This document shows, piece after piece, positions 15,845-23,949 of a stretch of 64,000 nt of DNA. A program made the position numbers and the translations under genes. The stretch covers positions 5,084,001-5,148,000 of the forward strand of contig NZ_CP192056.1 in assembly GCF_050942215.1 (NCBI RefSeq), written 5' to 3'. The notes beneath the pieces were generated by a model. It searched no databases. It was not told the origin of the DNA and was given only the letters and a program-made list of their open reading frames with translations. The stretch's first letter is position 1; each line of letters opens with the position of its first letter. This DNA comes from Sphaerimonospora sp050942215 (GTDB lineage: Bacteria > Actinomycetota > Actinomycetes > Streptosporangiales > Streptosporangiaceae).

Positions 15845-16963
15845 TCAGGTGGCCGAGGAGATCGTGGCCGACCCGATGACCACGTCGCCGTCATAGAGAA
15901 CGGCGCCCTGGCCCGGGGCGATGCCCGCGGCCGGGGTGTCGAGCTCGATGTGCAGCTCGCCGCCCGACAGCTGGGCGCGGCAGCCGTACACCTCGCCGTG
16001 GGCGCGCAGCTGCACGGCGCAGGCGATCGGCTCGTACGGCTCGGGCAGCGGGCCGTTCCAAACCGGCCGCTCGCCCACGATGATCCGCACCTGGAGGGAG
16101 TCGCGCGGCCCGACCGTGACCGTGTTGGACACCGGTTCTATCGACAGCACGTAGCGCGGCCGCCCGTCGGCGGCCGGACGATCGATGTGCAGGCCCTTGC
16201 GCTGGCCGATGGTGAAACCGTACGCGCCCTGGTGATTGCCGACGACCCGGCCGGTCAGCGCGTCGACGATCGGCCCGTCCGCGGCCCCGAGGCGCTCGGC
16301 GAGGAACGCCTGGGTGTCGCCGTCGGCGATGAAGCAGATGTCGTGACTGTCCGGCTTGTCCGCCACGGACAGCCCACGCCGGGCGGCCTCGGCCCGCACC
16401 TGCGCCTTGGTCGAGTCGCCGAGCGGGAAGATCGCGTGGGCGAGCTGCCCACGGGTGAGCACGCCCAGCACGTACGACTGGTCCTTGCCCTCGTCGACGC
16501 TGCGCCGCAGCACGCCGTCGACGAGCCGCGCGTGGTGGCCGGTGGCGACCGCGTCGAAGCCCAGTGCGAGGGCCCGGTCGAGCACGGCCTCGAACTTGAT
16601 CTTCTCGTTGCAGCGCAGGCACGGGTTGGGCGTGCGGCCCGCCGCGTACTCGTTGACGAAGTCCTCGACCACGTCGCGGTGGAACCGTTCCGCCATGTCC
16701 CATATATAGAAGGGAATGCCGATCACGTCGGCGGCGCGCCGGGCGTCGCGGGCGTCCTCGAGGGTGCAGCAGCCGCGCGCGCCGGTCCGGTACGACTGGG
16801 GGTTGGACGAGAGCGCCAGGTGGACGCCGGTGACGTCGTGACCGGCCTCGGTGATCCTGGCGGCGGCCACGGCGGAGTCCACGCCGCCCGACATGGCCGC
16901 GAGCACGCGCAGCCGGCGACCGGGCCGGCCGGCGCCGTTGGAGTCCCCTGTGGTGTGAGCCAT
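15845..16963 (-). CDS. mnmA: tRNA-specific 2-thiouridylase MnmA
   Basis: 372 residues. It thiolates U34 in the wobble position of Lys, Glu and Gln tRNAs, using sulfur relayed from a cysteine desulfurase, which is encoded nearby on the same strand. The PP-loop SGGVDS is at 25-30. The catalytic cysteines are expected to be Cys118 (CLRCNEKIKF) and Cys210 (SHDICFI). YGFTIGQRKGL is the family signature. The ATG at 16963 is preceded by GGAG at five bases. An upstream extension of the frame lacks homology and is rejected. Confidence 0.95.
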   Translation of the reverse strand: MAHTTGDSNGAGRPGRRLRVLAAMSGGVDSAVAAARITEAGHDVTGVHLALSSNPQSYRTGARGCCTLEDARDARRAADVIGIPFYIWDMAERFHRDVVEDFVNEYAAGRTPNPCLRCNEKIKFEAVLDRALALGFDAVATGHHARLVDGVLRRSVDEGKDQSYVLGVLTRGQLAHAIFPLGDSTKAQVRAEAARRGLSVADKPDSHDICFIADGDTQAFLAERLGAADGPIVDALTGRVVGNHQGAYGFTIGQRKGLHIDRPAADGRPRYVLSIEPVSNTVTVGPRDSLQVRIIVGERPVWNGPLPEPYEPIACAVQLRAHGEVYGCRAQLSGGELHIELDTPAAGIAPGQGAVLYDGDVVIGSATISSAT

Positions 16964-17036
16964 AGCGTCTCCGAGATTACCCCCGCGGCGGGCCCACGTT
17001 GGCATCGGCGGTGTGGAGCTGGGAGGATGCGGGGTC

Positions 17037-18077
17037 ATGCGATTGTTCGGGAGCGAGAACACGCCGGCCGACGCGGCCAAGGTCATAGCGGATTTCTGGA
17101 CCTGGTGGGCGAAGGCCCGCCCGGAGATCGACGCGCAGGTCGAGGCGGGGAACGCCGAGGCGATCGCCGAGGCGCTCGAATCGGCGGTCAACGCCATGCA
17201 CCCGTCCCTGGTGTGGGAGATCGCGCCGGGCGGCACGGCACGGTACGCGCTGGTCGTCAGCGCGTGCAACGACCCCGAGCTGCGATCGTTCACCCACCGG
17301 TGGGCGCTGGCCGCGCCGCCGGACGGCGAGCTGTGGGAGTTCCATCCGTCCAGGCAGGCCAAGCCGCAGGCGGCGGAGCTGTCCGTCGAGGTCGAGGGCC
17401 GGGAGTTCGATCTGAACCGGCTGGTGGTCGCCGTACAGGCGCCGCCGAACGCCCCCCGCGCCGAGATTTCCGTCTTTCATCCGATATTTCCTGACCTGGA
17501 GGACGAGGCCCGGATGGACGCCTCCCTCATGGCGCTCGACTGGCTGCTGGGTGAGGACGAGGTGGCCCGCTGGGTGGGCGAGATCGTCCCGGCGGAGTTC
17601 GAGCCGATCGACGCGTTCCCCGCGATCCACCTGCCCGGCGTGATCGCCGACCTCGCGAAGGGCTTCGTGGAAGAGCAGTGGATGCTGATGGAGGGCACGA
17701 CCCCCACCGGCAGCCGGGTGACCGCCCTCGCCCGTTATCCGCTCCGGCCCGTCGATCACCCGCTCAACGACCAGCACATCGCCATCGGCCTGCCGTACCG
17801 GAACTCCGACTCCGACGGACAGCCCTCGGGCGGGTCTCTCGACGCGCTGCGCGACTTCGAGGAGCGGCTCACCGGTCTGCTCGGCACGCTCGGCACCGCC
17901 GTACTCGCGGCGCACATGAGTGCGGACGGCAGGCGGACCCTGCACGTGTACGCCGATCCGGAGGGCGAGGCGGCGAGCGCGATCAACGAGCTCGCCGCGA
18001 CCTGGAAGGAGGGCGAGGCCGAGGTCGAGGTGGCCGACGACCCCTCCTGGAGCGAGGTCGCACACTTCCTCACCTGA
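17037..18077 (+). CDS. Uncharacterised acidic cytosolic protein
   Basis: 346 residues, no signal peptide or membrane segment. The N-terminal part has FWTWWAKARPEID, then HPSLVWEIAPGG and SFTHRWALAAPPDGELWEF. The C-terminal half looks like a separate alpha/beta domain (RTLHVYADPEGE near the end). The arrangement recalls proteins annotated DUF695, but I cannot confirm this. Start ATG 17037, with GGGAGG ten bases upstream. It diverges from mnmA (73 bp) and converges on the cysteine desulfurase gene across a large palindromic repeat element. Confidence 0.7.
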   Translation: MRLFGSENTPADAAKVIADFWTWWAKARPEIDAQVEAGNAEAIAEALESAVNAMHPSLVWEIAPGGTARYALVVSACNDPELRSFTHRWALAAPPDGELWEFHPSRQAKPQAAELSVEVEGREFDLNRLVVAVQAPPNAPRAEISVFHPIFPDLEDEARMDASLMALDWLLGEDEVARWVGEIVPAEFEPIDAFPAIHLPGVIADLAKGFVEEQWMLMEGTTPTGSRVTALARYPLRPVDHPLNDQHIAIGLPYRNSDSDGQPSGGSLDALRDFEERLTGLLGTLGTAVLAAHMSADGRRTLHVYADPEGEAASAINELAATWKEGEAEVEVADDPSWSEVAHFLT

Positions 18078-18132
18078 CGGCGACGGCGTGTCCGCCTCCC
18101 TCCCCCCTCCCCCCGCCCCCGGCCCCCCGACC

Positions 18133-18379
18133 GTGATCTTGCAATTGCTCGCAGAAACCAGCGGCTACCTGCGGCGACACCTCTCGTGATCTTGCAGATA
18201 TTCTGTGGATGGCCGTCTGACCTGGGACTTCAAAGTTCGTGATCTTGCAGTCCGCCACAAACTGCAAGATCACGAACTCTGTTTCCGCAGCTCAAGCACG
18301 ATCCCTGCGAGTTTCTGCAAGATCACGAGAGATGTTCTCGCAGGCGAAGCGGGACGGGTGCGAGAAACTGCAAGATCAC
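18133..18379. repeat. 53-bp-phased palindromic element A (six GTGATCTTGCA boxes)
   Basis: Forward boxes GTGATCTTGCA start at 18133, 18186 and 18239. Reverse boxes TGCAAGATCAC start at 18263, 18316 and 18369. Every step within an arm is exactly 53 bp and the dyad centre is 18256. The inner pair extends to 17-bp perfect arms (18234-18250 and 18262-18278) around an 11-nt loop. Within most units CTCGCA (unit positions 16-21) and CTGCG (from position 37) are also conserved. It is flanked by a C-rich run on the left and a G-rich run on the right, and its last box ends 16 bp before the cysteine desulfurase stop. The same architecture recurs at 60828-61062. Possible roles: bidirectional terminator, insulator, or arrayed protein sites. 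Confidence 0.9.
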
Positions 18380-18395
18380 CACGGGAGGGTGGGGG

Positions 18396-19553
18396 TCAGA
18401 TGAGGATGCCGGCCCGCCTGGCCCGTTCGACGACGTGGCCGATGACCTCGGCCACGCGGTCGACGTCCGCCTTCGTCGAGGTGTGACCGAGCGAGAAGCG
18501 CAGCGAGCCGCGGGCGCGGACGCCTTCGTGTCCCATCGCGAGCAGCACATGTGACGGCTGGGCCACGCCCGCCGAGCAGGCCGAGCCGGTGGAGCACTCC
18601 ACTCCTTTGGCGTCGAGGAGCATGAGCAGCGCGTCACCCTCACAGCCGGGGAAGGAGAAGTGGGCGTTCCCCGGCAGCCGATCAACCGGATCGCCGTTCA
18701 GCACCACGTCGGGCACGGCCTGCCGGACGCGCTCGATCAGGTCGTCGCGCAGTGCCGACAGCCGTTCAGAGGTGGTGGCCAGGCTTTCGACGGCGACCTG
18801 TACGGCCGCGGCGAACCCGGCGATCGCCGGGGCGTCGAGCGTCCCGGAGCGTACGTCGCGCTCCTGGCCTCCGCCGTGCAGTACGGGCACCGGATCGGCG
18901 CCCCGGGCCAGCAGCAGCGCACCGACGCCCATCGGCCCGCCGACCTTGTGCCCGGAGACCGTCATCGCGTCGACGCCCGACTCGGCGAACCCGACCGGAA
19001 GCTGGCCGACGGCCTGCACCGCATCGGTGTGGAACGGGATGCCGTGCTCGTGGGCGATGGCGGCGAGGCCGCGGATCGGCTGTACGGTCCCGACCTCGTT
19101 GTTGGCCCACATGACGCTGACCAGGGCGACGTCGCCGGGGTCGCGCTCGATGGCCGCACGCAGCGTGTCGGGATGCACCCGCCCGTGCTCGTCGACCTCG
19201 AGCAGCTCGACGATCGCGCCGTGCCGGTCGGCGAGCCAGCGGGCGGGGTCGAGGGCGGCATGGTGTTCGACCGCGCTGATCAGGATACGCCGGCGTTCGC
19301 GTGCCCAGAACAGCCCTTTTATAGCCAGATTGTCGGCCTCTGTGCCGCCCGCGGTGAACACGACCTCACTCGGGCGGGCGCCCAGCGCGCTCGCGATGGT
19401 CTCGCGCGACTCCTCCACCACGCGGCGGGCGCGACGGCCGGCGGCATGCAGGGACGAGGGGTTGCCCACCCGCCCCAGCTGCGCTGTCATGGCCTCGATC
19501 GCCTCAGGAAGCATCGGCGTGGTCGAGGCATGGTCAAGATATGCGGTTCCCAC
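18396..19553 (-). CDS. Cysteine desulfurase (IscS/NifS family)
   Basis: 385 residues. A PLP enzyme that takes sulfur from cysteine and passes it as persulfide to acceptors such as MnmA, encoded about 1.4 kb downstream. It has YLDHASTTPM at the N-terminus, TAGGTEADNLAIKG, the VEHHA histidine region, the PLP lysine in TVSGHKVGGPMGVG, and the catalytic cysteine loop ECSTGSACSAG. No IscU or SufU neighbour is present in the window, so a tRNA-thiolation role is favoured by context. Start ATG at 19553. Confidence 0.93.
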   Translation of the reverse strand: MGTAYLDHASTTPMLPEAIEAMTAQLGRVGNPSSLHAAGRRARRVVEESRETIASALGARPSEVVFTAGGTEADNLAIKGLFWARERRRILISAVEHHAALDPARWLADRHGAIVELLEVDEHGRVHPDTLRAAIERDPGDVALVSVMWANNEVGTVQPIRGLAAIAHEHGIPFHTDAVQAVGQLPVGFAESGVDAMTVSGHKVGGPMGVGALLLARGADPVPVLHGGGQERDVRSGTLDAPAIAGFAAAVQVAVESLATTSERLSALRDDLIERVRQAVPDVVLNGDPVDRLPGNAHFSFPGCEGDALLMLLDAKGVECSTGSACSAGVAQPSHVLLAMGHEGVRARGSLRFSLGHTSTKADVDRVAEVIGHVVERARRAGILI

Positions 19554-19631
19554 GACCCCTCCAGACCCGGCCTCAGCTGAACAAGCCTATCCGGGACCGC
19601 CGTTCAGTCGATCGCCGGATTCGCTTACTGA

Positions 19632-19650
19632 ACCGTCCAGACGGTATAGT
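19632..19650 (+). promoter_or_regulatory. TetR-type operator overlapping a -10 box
   Basis: ACCGTC-CA-GACGGT (19632-19645) is a perfect 6-bp-arm palindrome whose last base is the first T of TATAGT (19645-19650), a good -10. Only seven bases separate TATAGT from the ATG at 19658, so the transcript is probably leaderless. A second dyad, GTTCAGT ... ACTGAAC, lies just upstream. This is the expected layout for autorepression. Confidence 0.55.
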
Positions 19651-19657
19651 AAAGCCC

Positions 19658-20149
19658 ATGAGAAGGGATGAGCTACTCGACGCGGCCGAGTTCCTGCTCG
19701 ACGATCAGGGGGTCCAGGGCCTGACCCTGGCCGCGGTCGCCGAGCGCGCCGGCGTCAGCAAGGGCGGCCTTCTCTACCACTTCGCGAACAAGGAAGCGCT
19801 GATCAAAGCCATGATCGAGCGTTTGATCGCGGATTTCGACGCGCTGGTCGAGGCGCAGCACGAGCCTACGTACACCCGGGCCTACCTGGCCGCCACGTTC
19901 GAGGCCGTCGAGAGCGGCAGGCTGCGACGCTGGGCCGTGGTCACCGGGGCGGCGGGAGACCCCGGGCTGCTCGCGCCGCTCCGCGAGGCGATGGCCCGCT
20001 GGCATACCCACGGGCTGGACGACGAGCCCGATCCGCTGACGTCCCAGGTCGTACGCCTCAGCTGTGAGGGTCTCTGGGACGTCGCAACCCACAGCCCGTC
20101 GACCCTCGATTACGCGGCGGTCCGCCGACGATTGCTCGAACTGCTGTAG
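19658..20149 (+). CDS. TetR-family transcriptional regulator
   Basis: 163 residues. The N-terminal helix-turn-helix (about 1-47) reads LAAVAERAGVSKGGLLYHFANKEALI, a typical TetR DNA-binding domain with the LLYHF recognition-helix end. The short C-terminal ligand domain resembles the TetR_C_6-like drug-responsive group. Start ATG 19658 is used because the upstream frame is non-homologous and overlaps the divergent cysteine desulfurase start. The MFS transporter gene 258 bp downstream on the same strand is the likely target, along with its own promoter. Confidence 0.88.
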   Translation: MRRDELLDAAEFLLDDQGVQGLTLAAVAERAGVSKGGLLYHFANKEALIKAMIERLIADFDALVEAQHEPTYTRAYLAATFEAVESGRLRRWAVVTGAAGDPGLLAPLREAMARWHTHGLDDEPDPLTSQVVRLSCEGLWDVATHSPSTLDYAAVRRRLLELL

Positions 20150-20407
20150 CCGATCGTCATGACGTGAACGACTCGCCATGACGAGTCGCCATAAGTCCTG
20201 ACCGCATCGCACCCGCATCGCACCGAATCCAATGCCGCCATGCCGCGCGGCCGCCCGCCGAGCCGGACAGGCGCTCCGGCGGCCGCGTCGCGCCGTACGG
20301 CACTCTCCGCGTGTGGCCACCCGGTGGCGGCCGTCCTGCGCGGATCTCAGCTGCGCCCTCCCCTCCCCCTCATCTCACAAGCGTGAAAACTCCCAGAAAA
20401 GGAGACC

Positions 20408-21736
20408 ATGATGACCCGCGCCCTGGGGGCCGCCCGTTACGGGTCGGTCCTCACGTTCGCCCTGGCCGGTCTGATATGCGGGACGTTCACCGTACGTCTG
20501 CCCGCGCTGGCCAACCGGCTGCAGCTGACCGAGTCGTCGGTCGGCGTCGCGCTGCTCTGCTGGGGGCTCGGTGCGCTGCTCACCATGCAGCTCATGCGCG
20601 TCGTCATGGCCAGGGCCGGCAGTCGCGGCGTGCTCAGGGTGGCCGCTCCGCTGTGCGCCGCCTCGCTGGTGCTCGTCGCTGTGGCGCCCTCCTTCCCCAC
20701 CGTGGTCGCTGCCGCGACCCTGTTCGGCATGGCGTTCGGCGTCGTGGACGTGGGCATGAACGCCCAGGGCTCGACCGTGGAGCAGGCGTACGGCAGGCCG
20801 CTGATGAGCGGGATGCACGCCGGCTGGTGCATGGGCGCGATCACGGCGGGACTGCTCGGCACCGCGGCGATCGCCGCCGGGCTGTCCTTCACCGCCCACC
20901 TCGTGATCATCGCCCTGGTGACGTTGCCCGCTTCGCTCGCGATCGGCCGCACGTACCTCCCGGAGCCGGCCACCCGGGCCGCCGGAGGCGTCCCGGGCGC
21001 GGCGGCCAGGTCGGACGCACGGGACACCTCGGGCGCACGGGGCAGGATGCCCGGCATCGTCTACCTGCTCGGCGCGATCACGTTCGGCGCTTTCATGATC
21101 GAGGGTGTCGTGGCCGACTGGAACGGCCTGTATCTCCTCGGCACGCTCGGCGCCCCCGAGTCCGTGGCCGCGCTCGGCTATCCCGTGTTCGAGGCCGGCA
21201 TGCTGGCGGCCCGGCTGAGCGGGGACCGGCTCCGCGACCGGTACGGCGCACGCGGCCTGATCGTCACCTCGGGGGCAGCGGCGGCGGCGACCTTCCTCCT
21301 CGTCATCGCCGCACCGTCCGCTCCCCTCGCGGTGAGCGGGATGTTCTTCGTCGGCCTGTCCGTGGCGACGATCTCGCCGATGGCGCTGTCGCTCGCCGGA
21401 ACCGCGACCGACCGGCCGGGGCCGGCGATCGCCCAGGCGGGCGCGATGGGCTACGCCGGGCTCCTGCTCGGCCCGGTCGTCGTCGGTTTCCTGTCGGCCG
21501 CGGCCTCCCTGCGCGCCGCGCTGGGCATCGCGGTCGCGCTCGGCCTCCTCGTCGCGGTCGCCGGTCGCTTCCTCCCGTCCTTCCGGGGAACCGCCGGCCC
21601 GCCCGCCGGGTACGCCCGGCCGCACGGGCTCGGCGGCCCGGCCGGGAACACGGCCGGTGACGCGGCCGGGAAGACAGCCGGCAGGACGGCGGCAGATGGC
21701 GGCGAGGCCCCCGAGCACCTGCCCGTCGCCGCGTGA
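20408..21736 (+). CDS. MFS transporter (YbjJ-like)
   Basis: 442 residues with about 12 hydrophobic segments and a long hydrophilic loop near 190-215. It contains FGVVDVGMNAQG and MHAGWCMGA, typical of the YbjJ/FucP-like branch, whose substrates are mostly unknown (sugars or small drugs). The last 45 residues are an Ala/Gly-rich cytosolic tail. AAGGAG lies a few bases before ATG 20408. Regulation by the adjacent TetR protein is inferred from gene order. Confidence 0.88.
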   Translation: MMTRALGAARYGSVLTFALAGLICGTFTVRLPALANRLQLTESSVGVALLCWGLGALLTMQLMRVVMARAGSRGVLRVAAPLCAASLVLVAVAPSFPTVVAAATLFGMAFGVVDVGMNAQGSTVEQAYGRPLMSGMHAGWCMGAITAGLLGTAAIAAGLSFTAHLVIIALVTLPASLAIGRTYLPEPATRAAGGVPGAAARSDARDTSGARGRMPGIVYLLGAITFGAFMIEGVVADWNGLYLLGTLGAPESVAALGYPVFEAGMLAARLSGDRLRDRYGARGLIVTSGAAAAATFLLVIAAPSAPLAVSGMFFVGLSVATISPMALSLAGTATDRPGPAIAQAGAMGYAGLLLGPVVVGFLSAAASLRAALGIAVALGLLVAVAGRFLPSFRGTAGPPAGYARPHGLGGPAGNTAGDAAGKTAGRTAADGGEAPEHLPVAA

Positions 21737-21770
21737 ATCCAGCAGCCGGATCGGCGGCCTCCCCGCCGGG

Positions 21771-21820
21771 ACGGGACGAGACGGGACGAGACGGGACGGG
21801 ACGGGACGAGACGGGACGAG
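21771..21820. repeat. Five tandem 10-bp repeats (ACGGGACGAG)
   Basis: Copies begin at 21771, 21781, 21791, 21801 and 21811. The third differs at two positions (ACGGGACGGG). They lie just after the MFS stop and immediately before a strong hairpin. Confidence 0.85.
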
Positions 21821-21825
21821 AACGC

Positions 21826-21860
21826 GAGCGGCGCCGCACCACCGTGGTGCGGCGCCGCTC
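21826..21860. terminator. 17-bp perfect inverted repeat, probable bidirectional terminator
   Basis: GAGCGGCGCCGCACCAC (21826-21842) pairs with 21844-21860 around a single base. It lies between the rightward MFS gene and the leftward etfA gene, so it could end both transcripts. Confidence 0.75.
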
Positions 21861-21980
21861 GGCGTTCCGGCACGGCGGACCGGCTCCGATCAAGCCGTCT
21901 CCGCCAGGCCCTGTCGCGCTGTTCCCGTCTCCCCTCGCGCCGTGCCCGGCAACCCGGCGGCCGGACGGCGTACGCGGGCG

Positions 21981-22934
21981 CTACTTGCGCTTCTCGATCT
22001 CCTCGGTGAGCTGGGGAACGACCTGGAACAGGTCGCCCACCACGCCGTAGTCAGCGATCTCGAAGATCGGCGCCTCGGCGTCCTTGTTGATCACAACGAT
22101 CGTCTTGGACGTCTGCATGCCAGCCCGATGCTGGATGGCACCGGAGATGCCGGCCGCGATGTAAAGCTGCGGCGCCACGGTCTTGCCCGTCTGCCCGACC
22201 TGGAACTGGTGCGGATACCAGCCGGCGTCGGTCGCGGCACGCGAGGCGCCGACCGCCGCGTCGAGAGAGTCGGCGAGCTTCTCGATGAGGGCGAAACTCT
22301 CCGCCGACCCCACGCCCCGGCCGCCGGAGACCACGACAGCGGCCTCGGTCAGCTCCGGACGCGCACCCTTCTCCTGCTTGACCCGCTCCACGACCCGCGC
22401 GGCACGGGCGGCGTCCGACAGAGCGACCTCAACCTTCTCCTCCACGGCGGCACCGGCCGCCGCGACGGGAGCGGCGGAGTTGGGACGCACCGCCACGATC
22501 GGCGTACCCCTGGCGACCCGGCTGCGCACGTTCACGCCACCACCGAAGATCGACTGATCTGCGACGAATCCCTCGCCCAGACCCACCGCGTCGGTGATCA
22601 CACCGGAGTCGGTCTTGACGGCCAGCCGACCGGCGATCTCCTTGCCCTCGGCCGTGGCAGCGACCAGGACACCGGCCGGCGCCGTGTCCGCCACGAGCTT
22701 GGCCAGCAGCTCGGCCTTGGGCGCCACGACATAGTCCGTGATCTCCTCGGCGTCCGCCACGTAGACCTTCTCCGCGCCGTACTCGGCGAGCCTGTCCTTC
22801 GCGGTCTCCGAGTAGCCCGGACCTGCCCACACCGCTGCCGGCGCGCCCAGCGACCGGGCCAGCGTCAGCAGTTCGAGGGTGACCTTCTTGACATCGCCGT
22901 CGACATGCTCGACGAGAACCAGAACCTCACTCAT
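21981..22934 (-). CDS. etfA: Electron transfer flavoprotein alpha subunit
   Basis: 317 residues. Partner of EtfB in an FAD-containing heterodimer that passes electrons from acyl-CoA and other dehydrogenases to the quinone pool. The FAD-binding C-terminal domain shows VVVSGGRGVGSAESF, GASRAATDAGWYPHQFQVGQTGKTVAPQLY (read in two blocks) and AIQHRAGM with INKDAEAPIF. Start ATG 22934 has GAGGGG seven bases upstream. Eleven bases separate it from etfB, so they form an operon. The order etfB-etfA upstream of a cysteine desulfurase matches mycobacteria. Confidence 0.96.
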   Translation of the reverse strand: MSEVLVLVEHVDGDVKKVTLELLTLARSLGAPAAVWAGPGYSETAKDRLAEYGAEKVYVADAEEITDYVVAPKAELLAKLVADTAPAGVLVAATAEGKEIAGRLAVKTDSGVITDAVGLGEGFVADQSIFGGGVNVRSRVARGTPIVAVRPNSAAPVAAAGAAVEEKVEVALSDAARAARVVERVKQEKGARPELTEAAVVVSGGRGVGSAESFALIEKLADSLDAAVGASRAATDAGWYPHQFQVGQTGKTVAPQLYIAAGISGAIQHRAGMQTSKTIVVINKDAEAPIFEIADYGVVGDLFQVVPQLTEEIEKRK

Positions 22935-22945
22935 CTCGGGGCCCC

Positions 22946-23725
22946 TCACACGAACTTCTTCGACGCGAGGAACTCGGCGATCTTGGCGCCGCCGTCGCCC
23001 TCGTCCTTGACGATGGTCCCGGCCGCACGCGGCGGCGCGGCGGCGAAGTCGACGACCTCGCTCCACGCGTTCGCCAGCCCCACCTGGTCCGCGGAGATCT
23101 CCGCGTCGGCGATGCCGAGCGTCTCGACCGGCTTCTTCTTGGCCGCCATGATGCCCTTGAAGGACGGGTAACGCGGCTCGTTGATCTTCTCGACCACGGA
23201 CACGACGGCCGGCAGCGAGGCCTCGACCTTGTCGTACCCGTAGTCGGTGAGGCGCTCGATGGCGATGGCCGATCCGTTCACCTCGACCTTCTTGGCGAGG
23301 CTGAGCTGGGGGACGCCGAGACGCTCGGCCAGCATCGCGGCGAGCACGCCGGTGCGGGCGTCGGTGGACTCGGAACCGAGGACGACCAGATCGAAGCCGA
23401 TCTTCTTCAGCGCCTGGGACATGGCGTACGAGGTCGACAGCGCGTCCGAACCGTGCAGCGCGTCATCGCTGAGGTGGACGGCCTTGTCCGCGCCCATGGC
23501 GAGCGCCTTGCGGATGGTCTCGGTGGCCTTGCCCGGGCCCATGGTGAGCACCGTCACCTCGCCCCCGTGGGCCTCCTTGAGCTTCAACGCCTCCTCGACC
23601 GCATATTCATCGAGCTCGTTGACGACGCCGTCGGCGGCATCGCGGTCGAGTGTCTTGTCATCGGACCTCAGCTTGCGCTCGGTCGCCGTGTCGGGGACCT
23701 GCTTCACGCAGACGACGATGTTCAT
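22946..23725 (-). CDS. etfB: Electron transfer flavoprotein beta subunit
   Basis: 259 residues, the normal length. It starts MNIVVCVKQVPDT, carries NELDEYAVEEALKLKE and the AMP-binding GSESTDARTGV region, and ends with the conserved KKKP segment followed by an acidic tail. ATG 23725 is chosen by homology. The best Shine-Dalgarno, GGGGAGG, is 13 bases upstream, rather far. First gene of the etfB-etfA operon, whose promoter must lie between 23726 and about 23900. Confidence 0.95.
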   Translation of the reverse strand: MNIVVCVKQVPDTATERKLRSDDKTLDRDAADGVVNELDEYAVEEALKLKEAHGGEVTVLTMGPGKATETIRKALAMGADKAVHLSDDALHGSDALSTSYAMSQALKKIGFDLVVLGSESTDARTGVLAAMLAERLGVPQLSLAKKVEVNGSAIAIERLTDYGYDKVEASLPAVVSVVEKINEPRYPSFKGIMAAKKKPVETLGIADAEISADQVGLANAWSEVVDFAAAPPRAAGTIVKDEGDGGAKIAEFLASKKFV

Positions 23726-23949
23726 GGCCGGTGGCCGACCTCCCCTTTCCGTACGGCTGACGCCGCGAATTTCGTTCCGTGCCGTGGGGTACGCGCACGC
23801 TGTACGCACGACTTCCAAAAGGGAGCCAAGACTATGTTACCCACGAGTAGCCTAGCCACACCTCCCCATCGCCATCACGATACCGAAGCATGTTCCGGAC
23901 CTGTCGCACCCCTCCTCCACACCGGAGCCGCCGGAGATCGGCAGGAGGG

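Noticed and set aside
16977..18065. A 362-codon leftward frame opposite the uncharacterised acidic protein
   Set aside because: Typical antisense shadow of a high-GC gene. The rightward frame has a Shine-Dalgarno and protein-like composition.
18133..18379. CRISPR array
   Set aside because: Boxes are only 11 bp, invert at the centre, and the spacers share conserved sub-boxes. No cas genes are present.
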